Source: Christiangramia sp.
GTDB lineage: Bacteria > Bacteroidota > Bacteroidia > Flavobacteriales > Flavobacteriaceae
DNA length: 64,000 nucleotides
Assembly (NCBI RefSeq): GCF_029937855.1
Contig: NZ_JAPYPC010000010.1
Location: forward strand, 49,605-113,604
Reading direction: 5' to 3'
Shown piece after piece: positions 42,636 through 50,023 of this stretch; within the stretch, counting starts at the first letter, position 1; each line of letters begins with the position of its first letter. The notes under the pieces are model-generated. The model was not told where the DNA came from, did not search any database, and worked only from the letters and a program-made list of their open reading frames with translations. Both the position numbers and the translations under genes were made by a program.

Positions 42636-43730
42636 ATGATTATAAAAGAGGTAATTAAGCTTATCGAGGATTTTGCGCCCACCGGTTATGCAGAAGATTT
42701 TGATAATGTAGGATTGCTGGTGGGCGATTCTTCCGCCAAAGTCAGAGGAGCCTTAATCACGCTGGATACGCTGGAAGCTACTGTAGACGAAGCTATTTCA
42801 AAAGATTGCAATTTGATCATCAGCTTTCATCCAATAATATTTTCAGGTTTAAAAAAATTGACCGGCAGAAATTATGTGGAAAGAACAGTACTAAAAGCGA
42901 TAAAAAATGATATCGCCATCTACGCGATTCATACTGCGCTGGACAACCAGTATAAAGGAGTGAATGACATGATTGCCGAAAAATTAGGACTAATTAATAG
43001 AAAAATCTTAATCCCAAGGAAAGATTCCATTAAAAAGCTCACCACATTTGTTCCCGTCCAGGATTCAGAAAAAGTAAGAGAATCCTTATTTGAGGCTGGA
43101 GCTGGCAATATAGGGAATTATGATAATTGCAGCTTTAATATTTCGGGAAAGGGCAGTTTTAAAGGTAATGAGGATTCTAAGCCTGTTATTGGCGAAAAAG
43201 GAAAAGTGCATTTTGAAGAGGAAATTCAAATTGGGGTGACTTTTAAATCCCATTTGGAAAGTCAAATTTTAAAGGCTCTTTTTGAAGCACATCCCTATGA
43301 AGAAGTAGCCCTTGAAATCCATACCCTTGAAAATAAAAATCAGCATCTGGGAATGGGTATGATAGGCGAGCTTGAGAACGAGGTAGATGAAGAGCCATTT
43401 TTGAAGCATTTAAAATCTACTTTTAAAGCTGGTTGCGTTAGACATTCAAAATTATTGCAAAAACCCCTTAAAAAAGTTGCGGTGCTTGGAGGAAGCGGTG
43501 CTTTTGCTATTGAAAATGCAAAGGCCGCAGGGGCAGATATTTTTATAACAGCAGATCTCAAATATCATGATTTCTTTAAAGCCGAGGAAAATCTGGTGCT
43601 GGCAGATATTGGCCACTACGAAAGCGAACAGTTTACAAAAAATTTACTATATTCTTTTCTTAGCGAAAAAATTAGTAGTTTTGCACTTATTTTAGCAGAT
43701 ACAAATACCAATCCAATACATTATTTATAA
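42636..43730 (+). CDS. Nif3-like dinuclear metal centre protein
   Basis: A 364-residue Nif3/YbgI family protein, the long version with a PII/CutA-like insert (~130-235, around ISGKGSFKGNEDSKPVIG). Metal-binding blocks are FDNVGLLVGD, CNLIISFHPIIFSG, IYAIHTALDNQYKGVNDMIA and the C-terminal ITADLKYHDFF and LADIGHYESE. The family forms a toroidal hexamer with two metal ions per subunit; the biochemical role is unsettled (a GTP cyclohydrolase-like activity was proposed for some). It is 1 base from the downstream zinc-ribbon-type gene, a conserved pair. Confidence 0.94.
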   Translation: MIIKEVIKLIEDFAPTGYAEDFDNVGLLVGDSSAKVRGALITLDTLEATVDEAISKDCNLIISFHPIIFSGLKKLTGRNYVERTVLKAIKNDIAIYAIHTALDNQYKGVNDMIAEKLGLINRKILIPRKDSIKKLTTFVPVQDSEKVRESLFEAGAGNIGNYDNCSFNISGKGSFKGNEDSKPVIGEKGKVHFEEEIQIGVTFKSHLESQILKALFEAHPYEEVALEIHTLENKNQHLGMGMIGELENEVDEEPFLKHLKSTFKAGCVRHSKLLQKPLKKVAVLGGSGAFAIENAKAAGADIFITADLKYHDFFKAEENLVLADIGHYESEQFTKNLLYSFLSEKISSFALILADTNTNPIHYL

Positions 43731-43731
43731 T

Positions 43732-44511
43732 ATGGCGAAAAAAAACGATGTTACTGTAGAAGACAAGTTGAGATCACTGTACGATCTTCAGTTGGTGGAT
43801 TCGCGAATTGATGAGATTAGAAACGTACGCGGTGAATTACCTCTGGAAGTAGAAGATCTGGAAGATGAAGTAGCAGGTTTAAACAGGCGCCTGGAGAAAC
43901 TGGATGCGGATATAGAGGTTATTGATAACGACATCAAGAACAAGAAAAACCAGATCGAGGAGTCTAAGACTACCATCAAAAAATATTCTGAACAGCAAAA
44001 AAATGTTCGTAACAACAGGGAATTTAACGCTTTAAGCAAAGAAGTTGAATTTCAGGAACTCGAAATAGAACTTGCAGAGAAGCATATTAAGGAATATAAG
44101 GCTAAGATCGAACAGAAGAAAGAGGTGATAAGCCAGACAAAAGAAAAACTTTCTGAACGTAAGGAGCATCTTAAGCATAAAAAAAGTGAGCTGGACGAGA
44201 TCCTTAAGGAAACTGAGAAAGAAGAGCAGGCCTTAATCGATAAATCTCAGGAATATGAGAAAAACATCGAAGACAGGCTCGTTACCGCTTATAAAAGAAT
44301 TAGAAGTAATGTTAAGAACGGTCTGGCGGTTGTACCGGTAGAGCGTGGAGCTTCCGGAGGTTCTTTCTTTACAATTCCACCACAGGTGATCATGGAAATT
44401 GCCGGTAGAAAAAAGATCATTACAGATGAGCACAGTGGAAGGATCCTTGTAGATGAGGAGCTTGCAAAAGAAGAACAGGAAAAAATGGAAGGGATGTTCA
44501 AAAAGTTCTAA
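43732..44511 (+). CDS. Coiled-coil protein with degenerate C4 zinc ribbon
   Basis: A 259-residue protein whose first ~190 residues form a long antiparallel coiled coil rich in Glu and Lys. The C-terminus corresponds to the zf-RING_7 type C4 zinc ribbon, but the positions normally CxxC...CxxC read GASGGSFF and ITDEHSGRIL: all four Cys are replaced (Ser, Ser, Asp, Ser). The fold may persist without zinc. Paired with the Nif3-like gene 1 base upstream. Homologues with intact cysteines are thought to act in RNA or stalled-ribosome processes; function here is unknown. Confidence 0.88.
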   Translation: MAKKNDVTVEDKLRSLYDLQLVDSRIDEIRNVRGELPLEVEDLEDEVAGLNRRLEKLDADIEVIDNDIKNKKNQIEESKTTIKKYSEQQKNVRNNREFNALSKEVEFQELEIELAEKHIKEYKAKIEQKKEVISQTKEKLSERKEHLKHKKSELDEILKETEKEEQALIDKSQEYEKNIEDRLVTAYKRIRSNVKNGLAVVPVERGASGGSFFTIPPQVIMEIAGRKKIITDEHSGRILVDEELAKEEQEKMEGMFKKF

Positions 44512-44536
44512 ACTTGAACATCTTTTAAAATTACAG

Positions 44537-44601
44537 ACTGCCTGAGAAATAATAGTAGGATCTTTTAGATCTGAAGCAAAAATTTTTCAGGCAGTTTTTT
44601 A
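44537..44601 (+). terminator. Terminator after the zinc-ribbon-type gene
   Basis: ACTGCCTGA (44537-44545) pairs with TCAGGCAGT (44587-44595); the enclosed ~40 bases include a small GATC-TTTTA-GATC hairpin; a T run follows. Long-range but convincing. Confidence 0.7.
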
Positions 44602-44694
44602 TGTCAAAAAGTCTTTCCCTTTCGTTGCATTAACATGTATTTCACAATAAACTTCAATATATACGCTATCTTTAAGGAACCCAATTTGTTTATT

Positions 44695-45294
44695 ATGAGA
44701 ACTGCAATAATTGTTTTGTGTTTATTCTTTTGTTTTACATCCTGTAATGATTCTACTAAAAATAAAAAAACCGAAAGCAATTCAATTCAAAACGATTCCA
44801 TACAATATAAAGATGACATTGGAACTTCGGCACAAGACCAACCTATACAGCAAAATAATTCAGATACTGAAAGAGATTTAGATAAAAAACCTACTTCTGA
44901 AGGTAACAATGAAAAATCTTCAAACCCCATTTCAGCCGGGGTGTATATAAATACCGAGCATCTGGCAGACACTAACTGTAATTGTTATTGTATTGATGTG
45001 AAGCTTAACGCAACTTCCGATCTCTGCCTTACTAAAGATAATTTATTTATTAAAGGACGATTTGAGCAGCGTGGAAATAACATCAACATATACTATTCAG
45101 GAAAATCTGCTGGGAATACTGATTCTAAAATTCCCTGGGATGATTTTGAAACTGGTACGCCCATTGCTGTATTAAGTCCTACTGCCAACGGCGTAAAACT
45201 CGATTGGAAAGGTTTTTCTATTGATGGGGAAATAGCCATTGATTACGCTCTATACGGAAAAAAGACCCTTGAAGGAACTTATAAAAAGAAATAA
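44695..45294 (+). CDS. Hypothetical lipoprotein
   Basis: A 199-residue protein with lipobox CFTSC (Cys ~14), a long polar linker rich in Asn, Gln, Ser and Asp (~16-80), and a C-terminal ~115-residue domain containing a Cys-rich segment (NCNCYC, ~100-105). The domain is not recognised. ATG 44695 is chosen because it places the signal peptide at the N-terminus. It ends 2 bases before the msrA lipoprotein gene; the pair may act together at the envelope. Confidence 0.72.
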   Translation: MRTAIIVLCLFFCFTSCNDSTKNKKTESNSIQNDSIQYKDDIGTSAQDQPIQQNNSDTERDLDKKPTSEGNNEKSSNPISAGVYINTEHLADTNCNCYCIDVKLNATSDLCLTKDNLFIKGRFEQRGNNINIYYSGKSAGNTDSKIPWDDFETGTPIAVLSPTANGVKLDWKGFSIDGEIAIDYALYGKKTLEGTYKKK

Positions 45295-45296
45295 CT

Positions 45297-45956
45297 ATGA
45301 AATTTTTAATATTTAATTTTCTTAGCCTGGTAGTTTTGGCTTGTGGAAATCAAACTAACAACAATGTCACCAAACCTGAAATTGCCAATGCCGAGCCAGT
45401 AAGCGTTTCAGCGGAAAATGGAATGGAAAAAGCTTATTTTGCCAGTGGCTGTTTTTGGTGTGTAGAAGCTATCTATGAAAGTGTTGAAGGTGTAGACGAA
45501 GCTATCTCTGGATATGCAGGCGGTCACACCAAAAATCCTACCTATGAAGAAAGTAATACGGGAAAAACCGGGCATGCTGAAGCGGTTGAAGTTATCTATG
45601 ACCCGGAAGTGGTAAGTTTTAAAACATTAGTAGAGGTTTATTTCGGTTCACAGGACCCAACACAGGTAAATGGCCAGGGACCTGACAGAGGCTCACAATA
45701 CCGCTCTATCATATTTTATCAAAATGCAGAGCAAAAAAAGATCATTGAAGAGGTTAAGGCTAAAGTTGCACAGAACTATAATGAACCTATAGCTGCTGAA
45801 ATTTTACCATTCCAAAAATTTTGGCTGGCTGAAGATTATCATCAGAACTATGAAAAAAAGAATCCTCGCAACCCTTACATCCAGAAAGTATCCATTCCAA
45901 GACTAAATAGATTCAAAGAAAAATTTCCTGAAATACTTAAGGAAGAAGTGCATTAA
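45297..45956 (+). CDS. msrA: Peptide-methionine (S)-S-oxide reductase, lipoprotein
   Basis: A 219-residue MsrA with a lipoprotein signal (lipobox VLAC, Cys16) and linker, so it acts outside the cytoplasm, repairing oxidised methionines of envelope proteins. The catalytic motif is GCFWC (51-55) with nucleophile Cys52; GYAGGHTKNPTYEE, GHAEAVEVIYDP and DPTQVNGQGPDRGSQYRS are typical. The C-terminal resolving cysteines of some MsrA are absent. Downstream of a hypothetical lipoprotein and ended by a repeat-derived hairpin. Confidence 0.96.
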   Translation: MKFLIFNFLSLVVLACGNQTNNNVTKPEIANAEPVSVSAENGMEKAYFASGCFWCVEAIYESVEGVDEAISGYAGGHTKNPTYEESNTGKTGHAEAVEVIYDPEVVSFKTLVEVYFGSQDPTQVNGQGPDRGSQYRSIIFYQNAEQKKIIEEVKAKVAQNYNEPIAAEILPFQKFWLAEDYHQNYEKKNPRNPYIQKVSIPRLNRFKEKFPEILKEEVH

Positions 45957-46092
45957 AAATAAGGCTGTCTAAAAATCCTTATTCCGTTAAGCTGGACTCG
46001 TTTCAACTTCTTATTGATGATTTTTCAATTAATTAAGATCCTGAAATAATTTAACAGGATGACGATCTTAAGACTTTTTAGACAGCCTCTAT
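45957..46092. repeat. Repeat element with 14-bp perfect inverted ends and an internal REP-like unit
   Basis: AGGCTGTCTAAAAA (45962-45975) and TTTTTAGACAGCCT (46075-46088) are perfect inverted repeats at the ends of a 127-base element between convergent msrA and kmo. Inside, in reverse orientation, lies a copy of the REP-like unit: ATCCTG (46038-46043) with CAGGAT (46055-46060), followed by GACGA. The same ends bound the 28.2-28.7 kb element. It could fold into one long hairpin and serve as a bidirectional terminator. Confidence 0.82.
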
Positions 46093-47436
46093 TTATTTTC
46101 GAATAAGTTCAATAATCTTATTTTCTATTTCTTTACTATCCCACTTCTCTTCAATTTGCGGAATTTTCATAACCTCATCCATCACCCTTCTCTGGTAATC
46201 CCCTATTTTCAAAGCTTCGGCATAGGCCTTATCTGAAAATGTAACCCGGGAATAAAGCGGTGCCCAAAGATCTGGATGATTCTGGGCAAATTTCTTTTCA
46301 ATTTTTTTTCTTAATAAAAATAAGGGATCGGCAGTTTTACTGCTCATCTCTACAAAATTGCGATAGCTTAATTCAGCGATCGCATCGGCATTAGGTTTGC
46401 GCTCAGTTTGGTATTCTTCGAAAATCTGCTGCCAGTCATTTCCATATTTATTGATTTTTTGATTCAGCACAGAAATATCTTCAAAACCAGCATTCATCCC
46501 CTGCCCGTAAAATGGAACGATAGCGTGTGCAGAATCTCCCACGAGCGTGATCTTATCAAAATAAGACCATGGAAAACATTTAATTGTCACCATGGCACTG
46601 GTTGGGTTTTTAAAAAATTCCTTCTTTAGATTTGAAATTTCATCCTTGATATCCGGGAAATAATTTTCAAAAAACGTATCTGCCTGCTGCTCCGTTTTAA
46701 TACTTTCAAATGAAACTTCTCCTTCAAATGGCATAAATAAAGTACAGGTGAAGGTACCATTAAGATTGGGCATGGCTATGAGCATAAATTTTCCACGGGG
46801 CCAAATATGAAAAGAAGAATTATCAAGTTTATGAGAGCCATCCTCATTTGCCAGGATGGTAAGTTCTTTATAGCCAACATCTATAAAATGCTGGGAATAG
46901 TTAAACCTGCTCTGGCGCTGCATTTTATGGCGTACCCTGGAAAAAGCTCCATCTGCCCCAAAGATCAAGTCGAATGTATATTCTTTCCAAACGCTTTTTT
47001 CAGATTCACCCGTATAAAGCCTGGCTTCCTGCATGTCTACATCCCAGATCTTTTCTTCAAAACGAAATTCAGCACCGGCAGATTCAGCCAAATCGATCAT
47101 CTTTCTATTAAGAACTCCTCTTGAAATGGAATAAATAGCTTCACCCTCCTCACCGTATTTCTGAAAATAGACCGGCTGGCCTTCCACATGCATCGCCCTT
47201 TTATCCAATGGCAGGGCAAGCATCCTTATTTCTTTCTCAATACCTGCTTCACGTAAGGCTTTCCAACCCCTGTTAGACATGGCAAGGTTAATAGACCTTC
47301 CGGAAAACTGAACTTTTCTCACATCTGGTCTACGATCAAATACTGTAACTTTATGTCCCTGTTTCCGTAGGAAAATAGCGAGTAAGGATCCAACAAGTCC
47401 AGATCCTACAATTGCTACATCTTTTTGTTTTTGCAT
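46093..47436 (-). CDS. kmo: Kynurenine 3-monooxygenase
   Basis: A 447-residue FAD monooxygenase hydroxylating L-kynurenine with NADPH and oxygen. The dinucleotide fold VAIVGSGLVGSLLAIFLR, the KMO-specific GRSINLAMSNRGWKALREAG, ISRGVLNRKMI and the second FAD motif LVGDSAHAIVPFYGQGMNAGFED are clear, separating it from generic aromatic hydroxylases. The C-terminal ~60 residues are hydrophilic here. It lies 6 kb from kynU on the same strand; no tryptophan dioxygenase or 3-hydroxyanthranilate dioxygenase is in the window. Confidence 0.95.
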   Translation of the reverse strand: MQKQKDVAIVGSGLVGSLLAIFLRKQGHKVTVFDRRPDVRKVQFSGRSINLAMSNRGWKALREAGIEKEIRMLALPLDKRAMHVEGQPVYFQKYGEEGEAIYSISRGVLNRKMIDLAESAGAEFRFEEKIWDVDMQEARLYTGESEKSVWKEYTFDLIFGADGAFSRVRHKMQRQSRFNYSQHFIDVGYKELTILANEDGSHKLDNSSFHIWPRGKFMLIAMPNLNGTFTCTLFMPFEGEVSFESIKTEQQADTFFENYFPDIKDEISNLKKEFFKNPTSAMVTIKCFPWSYFDKITLVGDSAHAIVPFYGQGMNAGFEDISVLNQKINKYGNDWQQIFEEYQTERKPNADAIAELSYRNFVEMSSKTADPLFLLRKKIEKKFAQNHPDLWAPLYSRVTFSDKAYAEALKIGDYQRRVMDEVMKIPQIEEKWDSKEIENKIIELIRK

Positions 47437-47633
47437 GAATTACTTTGAAAATAAATCCCCGTAGAGGTATAAATGCCGAAGATTATAATTATTCCTATTT
47501 GCGAAATTACTTAATTAATATGAAACTGGCAGCCCGGCATCCGGAATCAATAAGACTATATTCCTTATTTCATTTATAATATAATTAACAGCGAAGAAGG
47601 ATCATATCCGGTAATTTTAAGAAAAAACAACGT

Positions 47634-48734
47634 ATGGATACAAAACCACAGGCCTTGTTACAAGCTTTTACGCTGGGCAATCTGAGCATTAAAAACAGGA
47701 TAGTCATGGCTCCAATGACCAGAAGTCGTGCAGATAATCCCGACAAGGCTCCAACAAATTTGCATGTAGAGTATTACAAACAACGTGCAGGAGCCGGGTT
47801 AATTATCACGGAGGGTACCCAGGTTTCAGAAAGAGGAATTGGCTATGTTAATACACCGGGCATCCATACTGCAAAGCAGGTTGAAGGTTGGGAAAAAGTA
47901 ACGGAAGCAGTCCATGAAAAAGACGGTAAGATATTTATGCAACTATGGCATGTGGGAAGGATATCACATCCAAAATTCCATAATGGAGAAAAACCATTAG
48001 CTCCAAGCGCTATAAATCCCAATGAAAAGGTTTACACCCCTGAAGGCTTTGAAAAAACTGTAGATCCTAAAGAAATGAGTATTCAGGAAATACAGGAAAC
48101 TATTCAGGAATTTAAGCATGCGGCGCAAATGGCGAAAGATGCTGGATTTGATGGAATAGAAATACATTCTTCTAATGGATATCTCTTTCACCAGTTCTTC
48201 AATAAGAATGCAAACATAAGGACCGACGATTATGGCGGAAATATACCTAATCGAGCTCGTTTCTTTTTTGATGTTCTCGAAGCCGTAAGCGAGGTGTGGC
48301 CAGAAAATCAAATTGGATGCAGGTTTAATCCTTCCCTACATAAGTCTTTCGGAATCACTGCAAGTGAAGAAAGTATTCCTACTTTTGATTATATTATTGA
48401 AAAATTAAATGCCTATGATCTTGCTTATATCCACCTCTCTGAACCTTTTACCGATGTAAGTGAAATTCCTTACCTGGAAACAGAAATTGCCAGACATTAT
48501 AGAAAGATCTATAAAGGAACTTTAATGATCAATGCGGGATTCGATCGGGAATCTGGAAATAAAGTAATTGAAGATGGCGATGCCGATCTGGTATCTTATG
48601 CAAAATGGTTTATTTCAAATCCCGATTTACCAGAGCGATTTAAAAATAAATGGCCATTGGCTGAATATGATGAAGATACTTTCTATACAACCGGTAAGAA
48701 GGGATATATTGATTATCCCCCATATAAAGAATAA
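47634..48734 (+). CDS. Old yellow enzyme family alkene reductase
   Basis: A 366-residue FMN-dependent TIM barrel (NemA/OYE type) reducing alkenes conjugated to carbonyl or nitro groups with NAD(P)H. NRIVMAPMTRSRADNPD, LWHVGRISHPKF, the substrate-binding HSSNGYLFHQFFNKNANIRTD and YGGNIPNRARFFFDV are family hallmarks. HSSNGYL in place of HGANGYL is a mild variation. It diverges from kmo, with a 197-base shared upstream region in which no consensus promoter element is clear. Confidence 0.95.
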   Translation: MDTKPQALLQAFTLGNLSIKNRIVMAPMTRSRADNPDKAPTNLHVEYYKQRAGAGLIITEGTQVSERGIGYVNTPGIHTAKQVEGWEKVTEAVHEKDGKIFMQLWHVGRISHPKFHNGEKPLAPSAINPNEKVYTPEGFEKTVDPKEMSIQEIQETIQEFKHAAQMAKDAGFDGIEIHSSNGYLFHQFFNKNANIRTDDYGGNIPNRARFFFDVLEAVSEVWPENQIGCRFNPSLHKSFGITASEESIPTFDYIIEKLNAYDLAYIHLSEPFTDVSEIPYLETEIARHYRKIYKGTLMINAGFDRESGNKVIEDGDADLVSYAKWFISNPDLPERFKNKWPLAEYDEDTFYTTGKKGYIDYPPYKE

Positions 48735-48835
48735 TAAAGTATCATAATTTTTTTATAAAGCTGTTTTAAAAGCTGTTAAGAATTTTTGGACCAGCTAATG
48801 CTTAAGGTAAATTAGACTAACTAAAAATATATATT

Positions 48836-49081
48836 ATGGATCAGGCGAAATTAGACCATATGAGGTCTACTTTGAATAAACTTGAAGATATCAAGAATAC
48901 CCAGAGCAGTATAATTGATAAAATTAATCATGTGATCACAGATTTATTTGAGCATCCCGACAAAAACCTTGAAAAAGTTATGGAAGATGCCCACCAGAAA
49001 GCTTCAGATAATATAGATGCGATAAGGGAAGCGATGGAAGATTATGAAATGGAAATCAATAAAATGGAGAATCAGGATTAA
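48836..49081 (+). CDS. Small helical protein, unknown function
   Basis: An 81-residue, mostly helical protein rich in Asp, Glu, Lys and Met, with heptad-like spacing (MRSTLNKLEDIKNTQSSIID). No signal peptide, cysteines or recognisable domain. It stands between the alkene reductase and flavin reductase genes and has a terminator 47 bases after its stop. Coding is supported by codon use and clean boundaries; no homology is claimed. Confidence 0.65.
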   Translation: MDQAKLDHMRSTLNKLEDIKNTQSSIIDKINHVITDLFEHPDKNLEKVMEDAHQKASDNIDAIREAMEDYEMEINKMENQD

Positions 49082-49127
49082 TTTAAAAATACATTAACAG
49101 GCTTTTGAACGAGTAATCAATAAATTG

Positions 49128-49156
49128 AGGTCAGTCGAATAAACTGACCTTTTTTT
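49128..49156 (+). terminator. Terminator abutting the flavin reductase start codon
   Basis: AGGTCAGT (49128-49135) pairs with ACTGACCT (49143-49150), then a T tract to 49156. The flavin reductase ATG is at 49157, immediately after the T tract. Confidence 0.8.
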
Positions 49157-49807
49157 ATGAAGCATATTAGCTCCAATGACATGGATCAAATGAAAAAGAT
49201 TTTTCGTTTGAATTTAATAAATAGCTGTACCGGCTATAAATCTGCCAATTTAATAGCGACAAAATCTCAAAATGGAAATCCCAATGTTGCTGTTTTTAGC
49301 TCGGTTACTCACATGGGCAGCAATCCCGCCATGTTGGGATTTATAACGCGACCGCTTAGCGTGGCCAGAAATACTTACGAAAACATAAAAAACACTTCCT
49401 ATTTTACGGTTAATCATATCCATGAGAAAATGATTGAGAAAGCACATCAAACTGCTGCCAAGTATGATGAGAATATTTCAGAATTTCACAAAACCGGGCT
49501 AACAGAAGAATACCTGGACGATTTTCACGCCCCGTATGTTAAGCAGTCGGAAATTAAATTAGGCTGTAAATATCTAAATGAATACGAAATAAAGGAAAAC
49601 AACACATTACTTGTTGTCGCATCTATTGAACATATTTATTTTGACGAAGGTATACAAATGCCAGATGGATGGCTACGTCTTGATGATGCAGGAACCGTTG
49701 CAGTGAACGGATTAGATGGCTACTCCCTACCCAACCTGCTGGATAGATTCCATTACGCCAGACCTGGTGAGGAAGTAAAATCCTTTTTCAAAAAAGGAAA
49801 TGGATGA
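49157..49807 (+). CDS. Flavin reductase family protein
   Basis: A 216-residue FMN-binding split-barrel protein of the flavin reductase family. LNLINSCTGYKSANLIATKSQNGNPNVAVFSSVTHMGSNPAMLGF is the flavin-site region and NTYENIKNTSYFTVNHIHEKM the following block. It would supply reduced flavin or act on a flavin substrate. ATG 49157 keeps the conserved N-terminus although it directly follows a terminator. Just upstream of a DUF2256-like pseudogene and a photolyase, a linkage often seen with FeS-type photolyases. Confidence 0.9.
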   Translation: MKHISSNDMDQMKKIFRLNLINSCTGYKSANLIATKSQNGNPNVAVFSSVTHMGSNPAMLGFITRPLSVARNTYENIKNTSYFTVNHIHEKMIEKAHQTAAKYDENISEFHKTGLTEEYLDDFHAPYVKQSEIKLGCKYLNEYEIKENNTLLVVASIEHIYFDEGIQMPDGWLRLDDAGTVAVNGLDGYSLPNLLDRFHYARPGEEVKSFFKKGNG

Positions 49808-49963
49808 AAATATTAAGAAAGAAGATCTTCCGGGAAGGATTTTTCCAATTTACAGAAGACCTTTTAACTGACAAAAAAATAGGAGAAAAACTGGAATGAA
49901 ATAAAACCTTGCTGTTATCAGTGCCGGAAAAATAAATATGAGAATCGGATTAACTTGGTTTAG
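49800..49963 (+). pseudogene. Decayed DUF2256-like gene
   Basis: Translation from ATG 49800 gives KKEDLPGRIFPIYRRPFN and then TGA (49869) where DUF2256 proteins have Trp. Beyond it, removal of one A from a homopolymer run (49873-49879) and a TAG (49880) in place of Trp restore EKNWNEIKPCCYQCRKNK, the WEKxWDEVKYCSxxCRRNK-like end of DUF2256. The expected KICPVC cysteines read RIFPIY. So there are two Trp-to-stop changes, one frameshift and loss of the first Cys pair. It overlaps the flavin reductase end by 8 bases and precedes the photolyase. Confidence 0.75.
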
Positions 49964-50023
49964 CAATATTTCTATAGGCTTACTTATAAAATTGTACGAT
50001 CCAAAAAGCGAATATCAGGATTT

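Noticed and set aside
44635..44694. N-terminal extension of the lipoprotein at 44695
   Set aside because: The extension would bury the signal peptide and lipobox inside the protein; ATG 44695 puts them at the N-terminus.
49804..49899. A 31-codon ATG frame overlapping the flavin reductase stop codon (ATGA)
   Set aside because: It reads the decayed DUF2256-like sequence in the wrong frame; its product resembles nothing, and the pseudogene explanation accounts for the bases better.
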